64,000 nucleotides of DNA, from contig NZ_SGXF01000001.1 of the NCBI RefSeq assembly GCF_004216775.1, forward strand, positions 856,828 to 920,827, in the 5' to 3' direction. Below, piece by piece: positions 1-8,899 of the stretch. The position numbers and the translations under genes are program-made. Within the stretch, counting starts at the first letter, position 1; the number at the start of each line of letters is the position of its first letter. The notes beneath the pieces were generated by a model. It saw only the letters and a program-made list of their open reading frames with translations. It was not told the DNA's origin and ran no database searches. This stretch comes from Cuneatibacter caecimuris (lineage in GTDB: Bacteria; Bacillota; Clostridia; Lachnospirales; Lachnospiraceae).

Positions 1-1218
1 TTCCAGATGGGAAAGGCCGATCATTTCCGTGGACATGATGATATTATAGGAACATTCTGAGGAAGCGCCCAGGCTGATATATTTTCCGCAGTCATGCAGG
101 ATGGCGGACAGCTGCAGCAGCAGCCTCTCCCGCCTGCCCAGTCCGTGATATTTTTTCATGCTGTCAAATATTCTGCACACGTTCTTCTCCAGGATCAGCG
201 CATGGCCTCTGTTTGCCATATACCTTCTGCTGATCTGCCGGGCCGCCGAGAGGATATCTTCATCAAAATTGTGGCCCAGCCTGAGGAGTTTGGTCCGCTC
301 CGCATAGTCAGCGGCTATGCCGTCGCAGAGAGTGATTCCGGGCACCCACATCATCCTGGCTCCGGACAGCTCCAACATCTGGGAATAGGCCATAGCGCTG
401 GCCGGCGCCAGCGCCGCATAGGCAGGCGGGATCTGCAGCTTTTCCACCAGATCCTCCGGGCAGGCGGACCTTATTCTCCGGTAAATGGACTGAAACCTCT
501 CCGCTTCTATTTTCTCAAACGGACGGTGTGTGGAGGGGTCATAGGCGAACTGTCCGATCACATCCCCGACGCCGATCAGGTTCACAATCTCCCGGTCCTT
601 CAGAAACAGTTTTTTGAAGGTCTGCAGCTCATTTCCCAAGAGCTCCTCGATCAGCCGGTTTTCATCCACTGTATCCGGCGTAACGCCGGCCAGCATTTCC
701 AGGACCCGCAGGGTGCCCAGCTTCATATTTTGTGTGGTGATCAGCTCTCCCTCATCGTACAGCGAAAGCTGCATGCTCCCGCTGCCCACATCCACAATTG
801 CTGTGCCTTTTTGAATCAGCTGGTTGAACTGCTCCTGGTCCTTCACGGCAATGGCCTTGAACAGCAGGAACCTCTGCTCCGAATTGCTGAGCACATGCAC
901 CTTAAATCCGGTCTGCACCTCAATCTGGTCCAGGACAATCGAGCTGTTTTTTGCTTCTCTCAATGCGCTGGTGGCGCAGGCTTCCCAGGCCTGCACGCCA
1001 AAGTCCTTCATGATTTCCTTAAACCCCTGCAGCGCCTTACAGATCTGGGCGATCATTTCATAGCTGATTTTTCCGTCCGTATAGGTATCGCTTCCCAGCG
1101 GCAGAATATGGCGCACTCTTGTCAGTTTCCGTATGCCGATTTTCGGAGAAATTTCGTAAACCGTCATATCCAGTTCATAAGAGCCCACATCCACTGCCGC
1201 AAACGTAGTAATTGCCAT
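1..1218 (-). CDS. Ppx/GppA-family phosphatase with C-terminal HD domain (partial, C-terminus off the window)
   Basis: 406 codons are visible from the ATG at 1218; the reading frame is still open at base 1. The N-terminal part has the two sugar-kinase/actin-type phosphate loops of the Ppx/GppA family: AAVDVGSYELDM near residue 7 and AIVDVGSGSMQLSL near residue 140. Near residues 365-385 comes an HD-domain motif, AILHDCGKYISLG. Family members hydrolyse polyphosphate or pppGpp; the fused HD domain is typical of clostridial versions, and which substrate is used here cannot be told. It follows the DUF815 ATPase gene by 12 nt and is probably the distal gene of the pheA transcript. Confidence 0.9.
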   Translation of the reverse strand, partial: MAITTFAAVDVGSYELDMTVYEISPKIGIRKLTRVRHILPLGSDTYTDGKISYEMIAQICKALQGFKEIMKDFGVQAWEACATSALREAKNSSIVLDQIEVQTGFKVHVLSNSEQRFLLFKAIAVKDQEQFNQLIQKGTAIVDVGSGSMQLSLYDEGELITTQNMKLGTLRVLEMLAGVTPDTVDENRLIEELLGNELQTFKKLFLKDREIVNLIGVGDVIGQFAYDPSTHRPFEKIEAERFQSIYRRIRSACPEDLVEKLQIPPAYAALAPASAMAYSQMLELSGARMMWVPGITLCDGIAADYAERTKLLRLGHNFDEDILSAARQISRRYMANRGHALILEKNVCRIFDSMKKYHGLGRRERLLLQLSAILHDCGKYISLGASSECSYNIIMSTEMIGLSHLE

Positions 1219-1230
1219 CCAAATACCCCC

Positions 1231-2514
1231 TTATCTTCCCTGCAAATAAGTGATAAACTGCTGCGCTGTTCTCCCTGACATCCCCCCATGGCTCAGTTCC
1301 CATTTGTTGGCTTCCGCAAACAGCTCCTCCTCTGGCATCTCCAGCCCCGCGGCTTTTGCAATCCCTTTTACAATCCGCTGGAATTCCTTCTTATCCGGCC
1401 TTCCAAAGTAGATTGTCACACCGAACCTGGCCACCAGAGAAAGCTTCTCCTGCACGGTATCTGTGTTATGCAGATCATCCAGGGTGGGCTTGTCGTTAAA
1501 GGATTCACGGATCAGGTGACGCCTGTTGGAAGTTGCATAGATCAGCACATTCTCCGGCTTTTTCTCCAGCCCCCCCTCAATCACCGCTTTCAGATATTTA
1601 TATTCTATTTCAAATTCCTCAAAAGACAAATCATCCATGTAGATGATAAATTTATAATTTCTGTTTTTAATCTGGGCGATCACGTCGTTCAGGTCCTGAA
1701 ACTGATGCTTGTAAATTTCGATCATCCGCAGGCCCCGGTCATAATATGCGTTGAGTATCCCTTTGATGCTGGTGGACTTGCCGGTACCGCTGTCTCCGAA
1801 CAGAAGCACATTGTTGGCCGGCTGTCCGCTGACAAAGCTCTCCGTATTGGCGATCAGCTTTTTCTTCTGCGCGTCGTAACCTACCAGCTGGTCCAGAGAT
1901 ACGTGCTCAATCTTGGTGATCGGGACGATCTTTGCATACTGCCCTTCATGTTCCACCCGGAACGCCTTATGCAGCCCCAGTTTTCCCACGCCGAACTCCC
2001 GGTAAAACTGCGTGGCCTCCAGATAGAAGCTTTCCAGGGTCTCTGCTCCGGCAAGATGAACGGCCAGGGTACACAGCCGTTCCCGGATCCGGCTGTTAAA
2101 CTCCCTGCCGTTTCCGCCGGGATTCCTGTAGCCCTTTATCATCCCGCTCAGCGACACCCCCAGCCTCCGGTCAATTTCCGGCAAATCAAAAGCAAACAGC
2201 TCCATAAAGATCCGGAAATCATGGCAGGCCCAATCATTGAGGCTGCCCTCCTGAGGTCCTGTGATCTCACAGCTGGTGGAAAAAGGGTTCTCATGGTAGG
2301 CCAGCACCAGCGCCAGATAACAGTGCCAGAGGTTTCCCTCAAAGCCATAATGCCCGGCCAGGCTGATCAGCCGGGAAGCGCAGCTGTGATACAGGCAGCT
2401 CAGCTCCTCTCTCTCCCGGCCCTCCGGCTCATCTGATTCCGCCAGCCGGCAGAAATCCTCCATCAGGTCTTCTTCCGGCACATTCCGGTACAGCAGCATT
2501 TCTCTATTTTTCAT
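1231..2514 (-). CDS. DUF815-type AAA+ ATP-binding protein
   Basis: 427 residues. A Walker A motif GDSGTGKS lies at residues 240-247, a Walker B-like IIYMDDLSFEE at about 290-300, and a sensor-like TSNRRHLI at 328-335, the arrangement of the DUF815 family of stand-alone AAA+ ATPases. The first 200 residues are family-specific and mostly helical in composition. No partner or substrate is established for the family, so only ATP binding and hydrolysis can be inferred. It starts 8 nt after the pheA stop and ends 12 nt before the Ppx/GppA gene, so the three are probably co-transcribed. Confidence 0.85.
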   Translation of the reverse strand: MKNREMLLYRNVPEEDLMEDFCRLAESDEPEGREREELSCLYHSCASRLISLAGHYGFEGNLWHCYLALVLAYHENPFSTSCEITGPQEGSLNDWACHDFRIFMELFAFDLPEIDRRLGVSLSGMIKGYRNPGGNGREFNSRIRERLCTLAVHLAGAETLESFYLEATQFYREFGVGKLGLHKAFRVEHEGQYAKIVPITKIEHVSLDQLVGYDAQKKKLIANTESFVSGQPANNVLLFGDSGTGKSTSIKGILNAYYDRGLRMIEIYKHQFQDLNDVIAQIKNRNYKFIIYMDDLSFEEFEIEYKYLKAVIEGGLEKKPENVLIYATSNRRHLIRESFNDKPTLDDLHNTDTVQEKLSLVARFGVTIYFGRPDKKEFQRIVKGIAKAAGLEMPEEELFAEANKWELSHGGMSGRTAQQFITYLQGR

Positions 2515-2522
2515 CTCGCACC

Positions 2523-3653
2523 TCAGTAATTTCCAAGAATCCGCAGCATGGCCGCTTCCTGCCGGATTCCCGTCAGGGCGTTCTGCACCCCTGCGTCCGC
2601 CAGGTTCCCGTCAAAATCCACGAAAAAGCGGTACTGCCACTTCTTTTCAGGGATCGGCCGTGATTCTATTTTATTCATGTTGATATTATTGTATATAAAA
2701 TGTGAAAGAATATTATAAAGGGAGCCGCTTTCATGGGGAACCTCGAAACAGATGCTCACCTTTCCCGCGTCAGTCCGGCACAGGTTCTTCCTGCATACCA
2801 CAATAAAGCGGGTGGTATTCTTGTCGCTGTCATTCACCGGAGATTCCAGCACCTGGAGCCCGTACAGCTCTCCCGCCAGACGGCTGGCGATGGCAGCCTG
2901 AAAAATTTTTCCGTCTTCCAGCACTTTTTTTGCGCTGAGGGCGGTGTTGCTGACAGAATGACGGTTCCAATCAGGATGGCGGTCCAGATAGTGGGCGCAC
3001 TGCATCAGGCCCTGGGGGTGGGAATACACCTCTTGAATATCTGGAAGAGTAGCTCCGGGAAGGCCCAGAAGCGCATGCTCCACCTTCAGTTCCACTTCTC
3101 CCACAATATAATTGCGGTATTCTATCAGAAGGTCATATACGTCATTTACCATCCCTGCGCTGGAGTTGGCCAGCGGCAGCACGCCGTAATCCGCTTCCCC
3201 CGAAGCCACGGCCTGCATTACATCCGCCCACTTGGGGTACGCCTTTACTGCTGCTTTTTCTCCAAAAAATCGGCAGGCCGCGGCATGGCTGTATGCCCCT
3301 TCCACTCCTTGATATGCTACGCAGTGTTCCGGGGAAGGCAGCCCCTCTGTCCGGACAAACTCCTCCCCTGCCAGCTTTCCGTGTTCGGTAAGGATCCTGT
3401 ACTGCAATTTCCGGCTCATGGCCATGATCTGGCTAAACAGCTCCGTCACGCCATGGGCATTGAATTCATCCGATGCCAGGGCCGCCAGGGTTTCCAGCTT
3501 CTCTCTTTCTCTCCCGCGGTCCAGCACAGCCTTTCCGGTCCCGATTTTCACCTCCGCCACCTGTCGGCACAGATCCATCCTCTTTTCAAAAGCTTCCACG
3601 ATCCCCCGGTCTATTTCATCTATTTCCTGTCTGATTGTTCCCAAATCTGTCAT
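2523..3653 (-). CDS. pheA: bifunctional chorismate mutase / prephenate dehydratase (P-protein)
   Basis: Converts chorismate to prephenate and then phenylpyruvate for phenylalanine synthesis. Chosen start is ATG 3653 (MTDLGTIRQEIDEID), which has AGGAG six bases upstream; this gives 376 residues, the usual P-protein length. In-frame GTG 3695 and ATG 3674 lie upstream but lack a good ribosome site. In order: AroQ-type chorismate mutase (about residues 3-85), prephenate dehydratase (about 110-285, with the TTRF motif near 280) and an ACT domain with the ESRP phenylalanine-binding motif near 330, which implies feedback inhibition by phenylalanine. A consensus promoter directly upstream suggests independent transcription from the folate genes. 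Confidence 0.95.
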   Translation of the reverse strand: MTDLGTIRQEIDEIDRGIVEAFEKRMDLCRQVAEVKIGTGKAVLDRGREREKLETLAALASDEFNAHGVTELFSQIMAMSRKLQYRILTEHGKLAGEEFVRTEGLPSPEHCVAYQGVEGAYSHAAACRFFGEKAAVKAYPKWADVMQAVASGEADYGVLPLANSSAGMVNDVYDLLIEYRNYIVGEVELKVEHALLGLPGATLPDIQEVYSHPQGLMQCAHYLDRHPDWNRHSVSNTALSAKKVLEDGKIFQAAIASRLAGELYGLQVLESPVNDSDKNTTRFIVVCRKNLCRTDAGKVSICFEVPHESGSLYNILSHFIYNNINMNKIESRPIPEKKWQYRFFVDFDGNLADAGVQNALTGIRQEAAMLRILGNY

Positions 3654-3712
3654 CTGCTGCTCCTGTTCCGGCATAAACCGGTCTTTCTTTCGCACTTTAA
3701 TTTGTTATAGCA

Positions 3713-3741
3713 ATTATAGTCAACTGCCCCGCCGCTGTCAA
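3713..3741 (-). promoter_or_regulatory. sigma-A-type promoter for pheA-DUF815-ppx
   Basis: Read on the minus strand: TTGACA (3736-3741), exactly 17 nt, TATAAT (3713-3718). Both hexamers match consensus fully. The -35 box overlaps the folBK stop codon (3738-3740). The expected transcript start near 3706 lies 11 nt upstream of the GTG at 3695 and about 50 nt before the preferred ATG at 3653. Confidence 0.85.
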
Positions 3742-4556
3742 TGGCTCTTCAGCTCCGATAAAAGCTGTTTCATGGTCTTCTGAAGAACAGGATGTACAAA
3801 ATAGGGCGCGATTTCCGCCATAGGCCGCAGAACAAAATCCCGCAGCGCAATCTCCGGATGAGGGATCACCAGCTGTGGATCGTCCAAAACCAGACTGTCA
3901 TAGAACAGAATATCCAGATCCAGCGTTCTGGGCCCCCAATGGATTTTTCTTTCCCGGCGGGCTTTCTGTTCGGCTTTCTGGCATACCTCCAGCAGCTCCT
4001 CCGGCGTCAGAAGCGTTTCCAGGCACAGGCAGCCGTTGAGCACATCGTCCATTTCCACTCCGCCGTAGGGTTCTGTCAGAATAAAGGAGGATATTTTTCC
4101 CATGCGGATCAGCGGATGTTCCTCCAGCGCTTTGATCCCCTGTCTCAAATAAGCTTCTTTCTCTCCCAGATTAGAGCCAAAAGCAATATAGGCCCTGTGC
4201 CATCCTCTCTTCAAAGATACGGATACCGTTTTCAGCGGAAGCTTCACCGGCGCCCAGGGTTTTTTGATTTCCAGGCGGATTTCCCTGACCAAAGGAAACT
4301 CCAGCAGAACCGCTTCCGCCGTATGTTCCGCTGCCGCCTCAATCAGCTTCCAGGTATACCGCTGCATATATTCCGTAATGAAACCCGCGACAGTTCCATA
4401 ATTCACGGACAGCTCCAGGCTGTCTGTCTTTCCTGCTTTCCTGGTATCCAGAAACAGCTCTGCAGTCACTACAAATTTCTGGCCCAGCCTGTTTTCTTCC
4501 GGATATACTCCGTGATTCGCGAAAATTTCCAGATCAGTAATTTTAATGCTGTCCAT
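3738..4556 (-). CDS. folK: bifunctional dihydroneopterin aldolase / HPPK (FolB-FolK fusion)
   Basis: 272 residues. Residues 1-115 are a FolB domain (ITDLEIFANHGVYPEENRLGQ), which makes 6-hydroxymethyl-dihydropterin; residues 120-270 are 6-hydroxymethyl-dihydropterin pyrophosphokinase, with AFGSNLGEKEAYL near 125 and the signature WGPRTLDLDILFYD at 207-220, whose aspartates bind magnesium. FolB-FolK fusions are common in Firmicutes. The start overlaps the folP stop by 14 nt, implying translational coupling, and the stop overlaps the pheA promoter. Confidence 0.95.
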   Translation of the reverse strand: MDSIKITDLEIFANHGVYPEENRLGQKFVVTAELFLDTRKAGKTDSLELSVNYGTVAGFITEYMQRYTWKLIEAAAEHTAEAVLLEFPLVREIRLEIKKPWAPVKLPLKTVSVSLKRGWHRAYIAFGSNLGEKEAYLRQGIKALEEHPLIRMGKISSFILTEPYGGVEMDDVLNGCLCLETLLTPEELLEVCQKAEQKARRERKIHWGPRTLDLDILFYDSLVLDDPQLVIPHPEIALRDFVLRPMAEIAPYFVHPVLQKTMKQLLSELKSH

Positions 4557-5367
4557 AGGCCGTCTCCTCCATAATCGCCTTTGCCATCAGCATGGCCCGG
4601 CGGTTTTTCTTCACATCATGCACACGGAAAATCCGGCATCCTTTCATCAGTCCCATCACCGTGGTGGCGAGCGTTCCCTCTTCCCGCTCCGTCACCGGAA
4701 GATCCAGGGTGAGGCCGATCATGGATTTTCGGGAGGTTCCCAGCAGCACTGGAAAACCCAGAGCGCATAGTTCTTCCAGATGGTTCATCAGGCAGAGGTT
4801 CTGTTCCAGTGTCTTCCCAAATCCGATGCCAGGGTCCAGAATGATCCTGTCTTCCTTTATGCCTGCCTTTCGGGCTGTTTCAAGGCTCTCTTCCAGATCT
4901 GTTTTCACTTCCTGCAGATAAGACTGGTACACCGCTTCTTTCCGGTTGTGCATCAGACAGCAGGGGACATTCCCTGCCGCGATCACTGCGGCCATGTCAG
5001 GATCCGCCTTTAGTCCCCAGATATCATTGACCATATCAGCGCCGGCTTCCAGAGCCGCTTCTGCCACCTCTGCTTTGAAGGTGTCCACAGAAACCGGGAT
5101 ATCCAGTTCCTGCTTTAAAAGGCGTATGACTGGGACCACCCGCTCCAGCTCTTCTTCTGCGGACACGGGACTGTGCCCCGGCCTGGTGGACTCTCCGCCC
5201 ACATCGATGAGATCCGCCCCCTCCTCCGCCATCTGTCTGGCGTGGGACAGCGCCATTTCCCTGCTGTTCCATTTTCCCCCGTCTGAAAACGAATCCGGCG
5301 TCACATTCAGTATTCCCATAATATATGCCCCACGCTTCAGGTCAAATTCTCTGTTTCCGATTTTCAT
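4543..5367 (-). CDS. folP: dihydropteroate synthase
   Basis: 274 residues, full length. Condenses 6-hydroxymethyl-dihydropterin pyrophosphate with p-aminobenzoate; this is the target of sulfonamides. Visible signatures are MGILNVTPDSFSDGGKW (about residues 17-33), DVGGESTRPG, DPGIGFGKT and GTSRKSMIG, covering the pterin and phosphate sites of the TIM barrel. It overlaps the downstream folBK gene by 14 nt and follows folE by 58 nt, placing it third in the folate operon. Confidence 0.96.
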   Translation of the reverse strand: MKIGNREFDLKRGAYIMGILNVTPDSFSDGGKWNSREMALSHARQMAEEGADLIDVGGESTRPGHSPVSAEEELERVVPVIRLLKQELDIPVSVDTFKAEVAEAALEAGADMVNDIWGLKADPDMAAVIAAGNVPCCLMHNRKEAVYQSYLQEVKTDLEESLETARKAGIKEDRIILDPGIGFGKTLEQNLCLMNHLEELCALGFPVLLGTSRKSMIGLTLDLPVTEREEGTLATTVMGLMKGCRIFRVHDVKKNRRAMLMAKAIMEETAYGQH

Positions 5368-5425
5368 TCCAAATCCAGCCTCCTGTCATTCTTCATCCTG
5401 TCTGTATTTTTGCATTTCTAAGGGT

Positions 5426-5986
5426 TCAATCGCGGCCGATCATCCGGAACACTCTGTCGCAGAGCGCCTGATTCTCTTCAAACGCGCCTCTGCACACATA
5501 GGTCAGCGTTTTGGCGCCAGGCTTCCTGACTCCCCGCATGGTCATGCACATATGTTCCGCTTCTATTACAACCATGGCCCCTCTGGGCTTCAGGTATTCC
5601 ATCAGCGCATCCGCGATCTGGGCGGTGAGCCTCTCCTGCAGCTGCAGCCTCCTGGCATAGGCTTCCACAGTCCGCGCCAGCTTGCTCAGGCCCACAACCA
5701 TTCCGTCAGGGATATAGGCCACATGGGCCTTTCCATAAAACGGCATCAGGTGATGTTCACAGGTGGAAAAAAGCGTGATGTCTTTTTCCAGCACGATTTC
5801 ATTGTTTTCCGCTGTAAACGTCCGGGACAGGTATGCCCCCGCATCTTCTTCCATACCCCCAAAAATTTCTTCGTACATCCTGGCGATTCTGGCAGGCGTA
5901 TCTTTCAGCCCTTCCCGCTCAGGGTCCTCGCCGATTCCTTCCAGCAGCATTCTCACCGCTGTTTCTATTTTTTCATGATTTACCAT
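5426..5986 (-). CDS. folE: GTP cyclohydrolase I (FolE type 1)
   Basis: 186 residues. First step of folate synthesis: GTP to 7,8-dihydroneopterin triphosphate. The zinc and catalytic residues are present: [10 protein letters not shown] with C76 and H79, and HMCMTMRG with C147, matching the C/H/C set of the E. coli enzyme. Retention of all three ligands marks it as the zinc-dependent type rather than FolE2. Its start overlaps the folC stop by 14 nt. Confidence 0.96.
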   Translation of the reverse strand: MVNHEKIETAVRMLLEGIGEDPEREGLKDTPARIARMYEEIFGGMEEDAGAYLSRTFTAENNEIVLEKDITLFSTCEHHLMPFYGKAHVAYIPDGMVVGLSKLARTVEAYARRLQLQERLTAQIADALMEYLKPRGAMVVIEAEHMCMTMRGVRKPGAKTLTYVCRGAFEENQALCDRVFRMIGRD

Positions 5987-7310
5987 TGCAGCTCTCTTTC
6001 TGTATTGTCCCGTCCTGTGCTGTCAGCAGCAGTTCTCTGGCTTCTTTCAGGATGCTGAAAGAGCCGAACACAATGACAGCTCCGTCCTGCCCCGCAGCCT
6101 GAAGCTGGATCTGCACCGCTTCTTCCATAGATACAGCGGCCCGGGCCTGCGCTCCTGTCTCTTCCCTGATTGCACGGGCCAGCTCCGGGGCCTGAAGGCC
6201 TCTGGGGCCGGGCGCTGTCACTGTCACAATTCCCGCCGCCAGGCCCGCGGTCAGCCTGATGACCTGGCGGTAATCTTTATCCGCGAATATTCCCATGATA
6301 AAGTACAGCCGTTTTCCAGGCAGATATGCCTGCAGGGCCGCGGCCAGCTCTGCCGCTGCCCCGGGATTATGCGCCCCGTCCAGCACCGCCACAGGGTTTG
6401 TACGCACCCTTTCCAGGCGGCCGTGCCAGCATACCTCAGACAGCCCGGCTTCAATATGCTCTTTTTTCACAGGATAACCCCTGCCCGCCAGCGCTTCCGC
6501 CGCTTCCACAACCGCGGCAGCGTTCTGCCTCTGAAAATCCCCGGCCAGCCTCAGGAAAATTTCATAATCTGTCCCCTTGCTGCTGCGGTAGCAAAAGCGC
6601 TGGGCAAACTCTTCCAGTAAAATCCGGCAATGGGAAATTCTTTCTGGCTTCACCGTCAAAAGTTCCGTCCCGGCTTCCAGGCATTTCTGTCTCAGCACCG
6701 CTTCCGCCTCCGGCGTCTGCGTGCAGCTGACCGCAAGGGCTCCCGGCTTCAGTATCCCGGCCTTGTGCCCGGCGATTTCCGCCACCGTGCCCCCCAGTAT
6801 TCTGCAGTGGTCCCGGCTGATGGAAGTGAACACACAACACAAGGTGCGCCCTACCACATTGGTGGCGTCTAAATCGCCCCCCAGCCCGGTTTCCAGCACC
6901 GCGATCCGGCAGCCTTTTTCCCGGAAGCAGCACAGCGCCACAGCAGTTTCCGCCTCAAAGGCGGTAGGCCAGCTGCCGTCCTCCGCCTCCATCTGTTTGG
7001 CAGCCAGCTCTACCTGGCGGTAGGCCGCTTCCATCTCTGCCGCCGTGATTTCCACACCATCCACCCTTACCGTTTCTTCCGGTGAAAAAACAGCCGGGGA
7101 CGCAAAGCTGCCAGTCCTGTAGCCGGCCCTGGACAGCACGGAAGCCAGGCAGGAGGTCACGGACCCCTTTCCGTTGGTTCCGGCTACCTGGATGAAATCC
7201 ATGGAGTCCTGTGGCTGATTCAATTTTTTCAAAAGGCGGCGCATCTGACCCAGTCCCATCACGATCCCGGCCCCTCTGCACCGCTCTAAAAATTTCTCTG
7301 TTTCTGTCAT
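5973..7310 (-). CDS. folC: folylpolyglutamate synthase / dihydrofolate synthase
   Basis: 445 residues. An ATP-dependent ligase that adds glutamate to dihydropteroate and then extends the polyglutamate tail. The P-loop AGTNGKGS lies at residues 43-50, an [12 protein letters not shown] motif near 140, and [14 protein letters not shown] near 320 for the C-terminal domain. First gene of the folC-folE-folP-folBK operon, with a strong promoter about 50 nt upstream. No dihydrofolate reductase gene is visible in the operon. Confidence 0.95.
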   Translation of the reverse strand: MTETEKFLERCRGAGIVMGLGQMRRLLKKLNQPQDSMDFIQVAGTNGKGSVTSCLASVLSRAGYRTGSFASPAVFSPEETVRVDGVEITAAEMEAAYRQVELAAKQMEAEDGSWPTAFEAETAVALCCFREKGCRIAVLETGLGGDLDATNVVGRTLCCVFTSISRDHCRILGGTVAEIAGHKAGILKPGALAVSCTQTPEAEAVLRQKCLEAGTELLTVKPERISHCRILLEEFAQRFCYRSSKGTDYEIFLRLAGDFQRQNAAAVVEAAEALAGRGYPVKKEHIEAGLSEVCWHGRLERVRTNPVAVLDGAHNPGAAAELAAALQAYLPGKRLYFIMGIFADKDYRQVIRLTAGLAAGIVTVTAPGPRGLQAPELARAIREETGAQARAAVSMEEAVQIQLQAAGQDGAVIVFGSFSILKEARELLLTAQDGTIQKESCNGKS

Positions 7311-7358
7311 ATTCTGTCCGTCTGCCTGCCCTTTTTTCTGCTCAATGATTCTGAAGGT

Positions 7359-7387
7359 AGTATAATACCATATCCTCCGTTTGTCCA
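7359..7387 (-). promoter_or_regulatory. sigma-A-type promoter for the folate operon
   Basis: On the minus strand: TGGACA (7382-7387), 17 nt, TATACT (7359-7364), about 50 nt upstream of the folC start. One mismatch in each hexamer. Confidence 0.75.
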
Positions 7388-7396
7388 GAAAAAAAC

Positions 7397-7425
7397 TTGT
7401 ATAATTATAATGAAATTGTTATAAT
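7397..7425 (+). promoter_or_regulatory. promoter for the DUF1294 gene
   Basis: TTGTAT (7397-7402), 17 nt, TATAAT (7420-7425), about 40 nt upstream of the start at 7465. It is divergent from the folate promoter only 10 nt away. Confidence 0.65.
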
Positions 7426-7464
7426 ACATCTGACTTGCAGGGCTGGTAAAAACAGGGAGGCAAT

Positions 7465-7749
7465 ATGGATTTCAAAAAATATTTTCTTATTATAATGTTG
7501 GTTTATCTGGCGGCTGTCAATCTCGCGGGATTTCTTTTCATGTGGTCGGATAAACGTAAGGCACGGGCGCACCAATGGCGGATACCTGAGAAGAGATTTT
7601 TTCTCACCGCCTTAGCCGGGGGCAGCCTGGGGGTATTCCTGGGCATGTGGACCTTCCGGCACAAGACAAAGCACTGGTATTTTGTGACTGGTATTCCCGG
7701 GATTTTGATGCTGCAGGCAGCGCTCTTGCTTTGGGGCTTCCTGAAATGA
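7465..7749 (+). CDS. DUF1294 family small membrane protein
   Basis: 94 residues with a GGGAGG ribosome site before ATG 7465. Three hydrophobic stretches (about residues 5-25, 44-62 and 70-92) flank basic loops such as WSDKRKARAHQWRIPEKR and FRHKTKH. The spacing, the DK-R-A-…-R-I-PE and GG-LG-F-GM-…-RHKT-K motifs are those of the DUF1294 family. Function is not established for the family. It stands alone with its own promoter and is followed directly by a copy of the dispersed palindromic repeat. Confidence 0.8.
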   Translation: MDFKKYFLIIMLVYLAAVNLAGFLFMWSDKRKARAHQWRIPEKRFFLTALAGGSLGVFLGMWTFRHKTKHWYFVTGIPGILMLQAALLLWGFLK

Positions 7750-7753
7750 AAAC

Positions 7754-7854
7754 GAATCCCGCTCACGGGGTTTCCCGCCTGCGGCGTGTCGCTTTAGCGA
7801 CGTAATTCCTTACGCCGCAGTGCGATCCCCCAGAGGGTTTGTTGCACGGGAAAC
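7754..7854 (+). repeat. dispersed palindromic repeat, copy A
   Basis: Starts with GAATCCCGCTCACGGGG, then an arm CTGCGGCGT paired with ACGCCGCAG around an inner hairpin GTCGC-TTTA-GCGAC, then a tail GATCCCCCAGAGGG and a degenerate last palindrome. It is closely related to the copy at 48671-48792 and more distantly to those at 13481-13602 and 15196-15274. It encodes no protein that I can support. Confidence 0.8.
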
Positions 7855-7886
7855 AAAAAAGACCGATGGTAATTTCGCCATGGGCC
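7854..7886 (-). terminator. intrinsic terminator downstream of the amidohydrolase and small ORF
   Basis: On the minus strand a 9-bp imperfect stem (7878-7886 with 7861-7869, one mismatch and one G-U) is followed by a run of six T (7855-7860). The rest of the 7750-8101 gap holds repeat copy A, the 34-codon ORF and a second hairpin at about 8033-8065. Confidence 0.6.
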
Positions 7887-7907
7887 TTCTTCATTTCTTC
7901 TCACCTC

Positions 7908-8012
7908 TTAGTATCCATACCCCTGAACTCTCCAGCTACCGTCCTCCCAGTGCATAAAAAACCGGTAATCTTCAATTGTTCTTCCTCTGAAGGCATAAAA
8001 ACCTTTTTTCAT
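7908..8012 (-). CDS. possible 34-residue small protein
   Basis: ATG 8012 to TAA 7908 encodes a 34-residue peptide rich in aromatic and basic residues (begins MKKGFYAFRGR, ends WRVQGYGY). A GGGGGA-like ribosome site precedes it by 3-8 nt, and a terminator follows it. I do not recognise it. Against it: it is short, with no homologue known to me, and it lies beside a repeat. It could be the distal cistron of the amidohydrolase transcript. Confidence 0.3.
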   Translation of the reverse strand: MKKGFYAFRGRTIEDYRFFMHWEDGSWRVQGYGY

Positions 8013-8101
8013 TCAATCCCCCAATAATAACCAGGCTGGAAACCAATTAAAAAAGCTTCCAGCCTAACAAATTTTCTGATTTCAGATTCATCCCATCCAT
8101 T

Positions 8102-8881
8102 TCACAGCCCCAACAGCCGTTTTGCGTTGCCGGAGAAAATTGCTTCCAGATCATCCTTCTCCAAATGTTCATGAAGCACCGCGTTTACATACATTCCGGC
8201 ATTGCAGATCGGATAATCCGTTCCAAACAGGAACCGGCTGTTCCCCACTTCTTTTACCCCGTAAGCGACGGACCCATACCGGAAAATTCCCGTGCCGCTG
8301 AGATCCAGATAGTAGTTGGGATACCGCTTCATCCGTTCCAGATGGCGCAGAAACACTTCTTTTTCTCCCGGATGAGCCGCTACAAAGGTGATTCCCGGAA
8401 AGGCATGGAGCGCCCGGTCGATGGAATCCTCTTCCTGGGTATGCAGACTCACCACCATGCCCAGCGCTTCGATGCACTGGTAGATTACACGCAGTTCTTC
8501 GTCATAATAATGTTTCCAGTCCATCGCGTAGGGTACCAGCTCGCCTACCAGACGCACGCCTGCATCGTGCATCCGGAACAGCTCCCCGCAGGACTCCTCC
8601 ACGAAGCCCGGGTGAATGTGCACTCCCGGAATATATTTGTCCCCAAGCCTTTTCTTCAGGCAGAGAGCGTCCTGGTTCAAACGGTGAATCTCTGCAAATT
8701 CCGCCCCTGAAACCCGTTCAATCACGCTCCCCGCAAACCTTGAAATTCCCGCAGCCGTCAAATCCTCCTGAAACCGCTCCATATCGGGAACAGCCCCGGG
8801 ATACATGCACCAGTTGCAGGTATCCCGCAGGAAAGGATGGGTATGGAAATCAATAATTTCAAAATCTTCCGCACAATACAT
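8102..8881 (-). CDS. amidohydrolase-family (TIM-barrel) metal-dependent hydrolase
   Basis: 259 residues. An N-terminal IIDFHTHPF gives the H-x-H metal site; VSLHTQEE (near 150), FVAAHPGEKE (near 175) and FGTDYPICN (near 225) give the later His and Asp positions of the COG2159/amidohydrolase_2 type. The C-terminal IFSGNAKRLLGL is typical of that family. Relatives include decarboxylases and lactonases, so the reaction cannot be assigned. It lies 18 nt after the citrate synthase gene on the same strand and may share its transcript. Confidence 0.8.
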   Translation of the reverse strand: MYCAEDFEIIDFHTHPFLRDTCNWCMYPGAVPDMERFQEDLTAAGISRFAGSVIERVSGAEFAEIHRLNQDALCLKKRLGDKYIPGVHIHPGFVEESCGELFRMHDAGVRLVGELVPYAMDWKHYYDEELRVIYQCIEALGMVVSLHTQEEDSIDRALHAFPGITFVAAHPGEKEVFLRHLERMKRYPNYYLDLSGTGIFRYGSVAYGVKEVGNSRFLFGTDYPICNAGMYVNAVLHEHLEKDDLEAIFSGNAKRLLGL

Positions 8882-8899
8882 TATTTTACCCCGAATCCC

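Noticed and set aside
94-1278. Long plus-strand open frame over the Ppx/GppA gene
   Set aside because: Its product lacks any recognisable domain, and the opposite strand encodes a clear Ppx/GppA-HD protein over the same bases.
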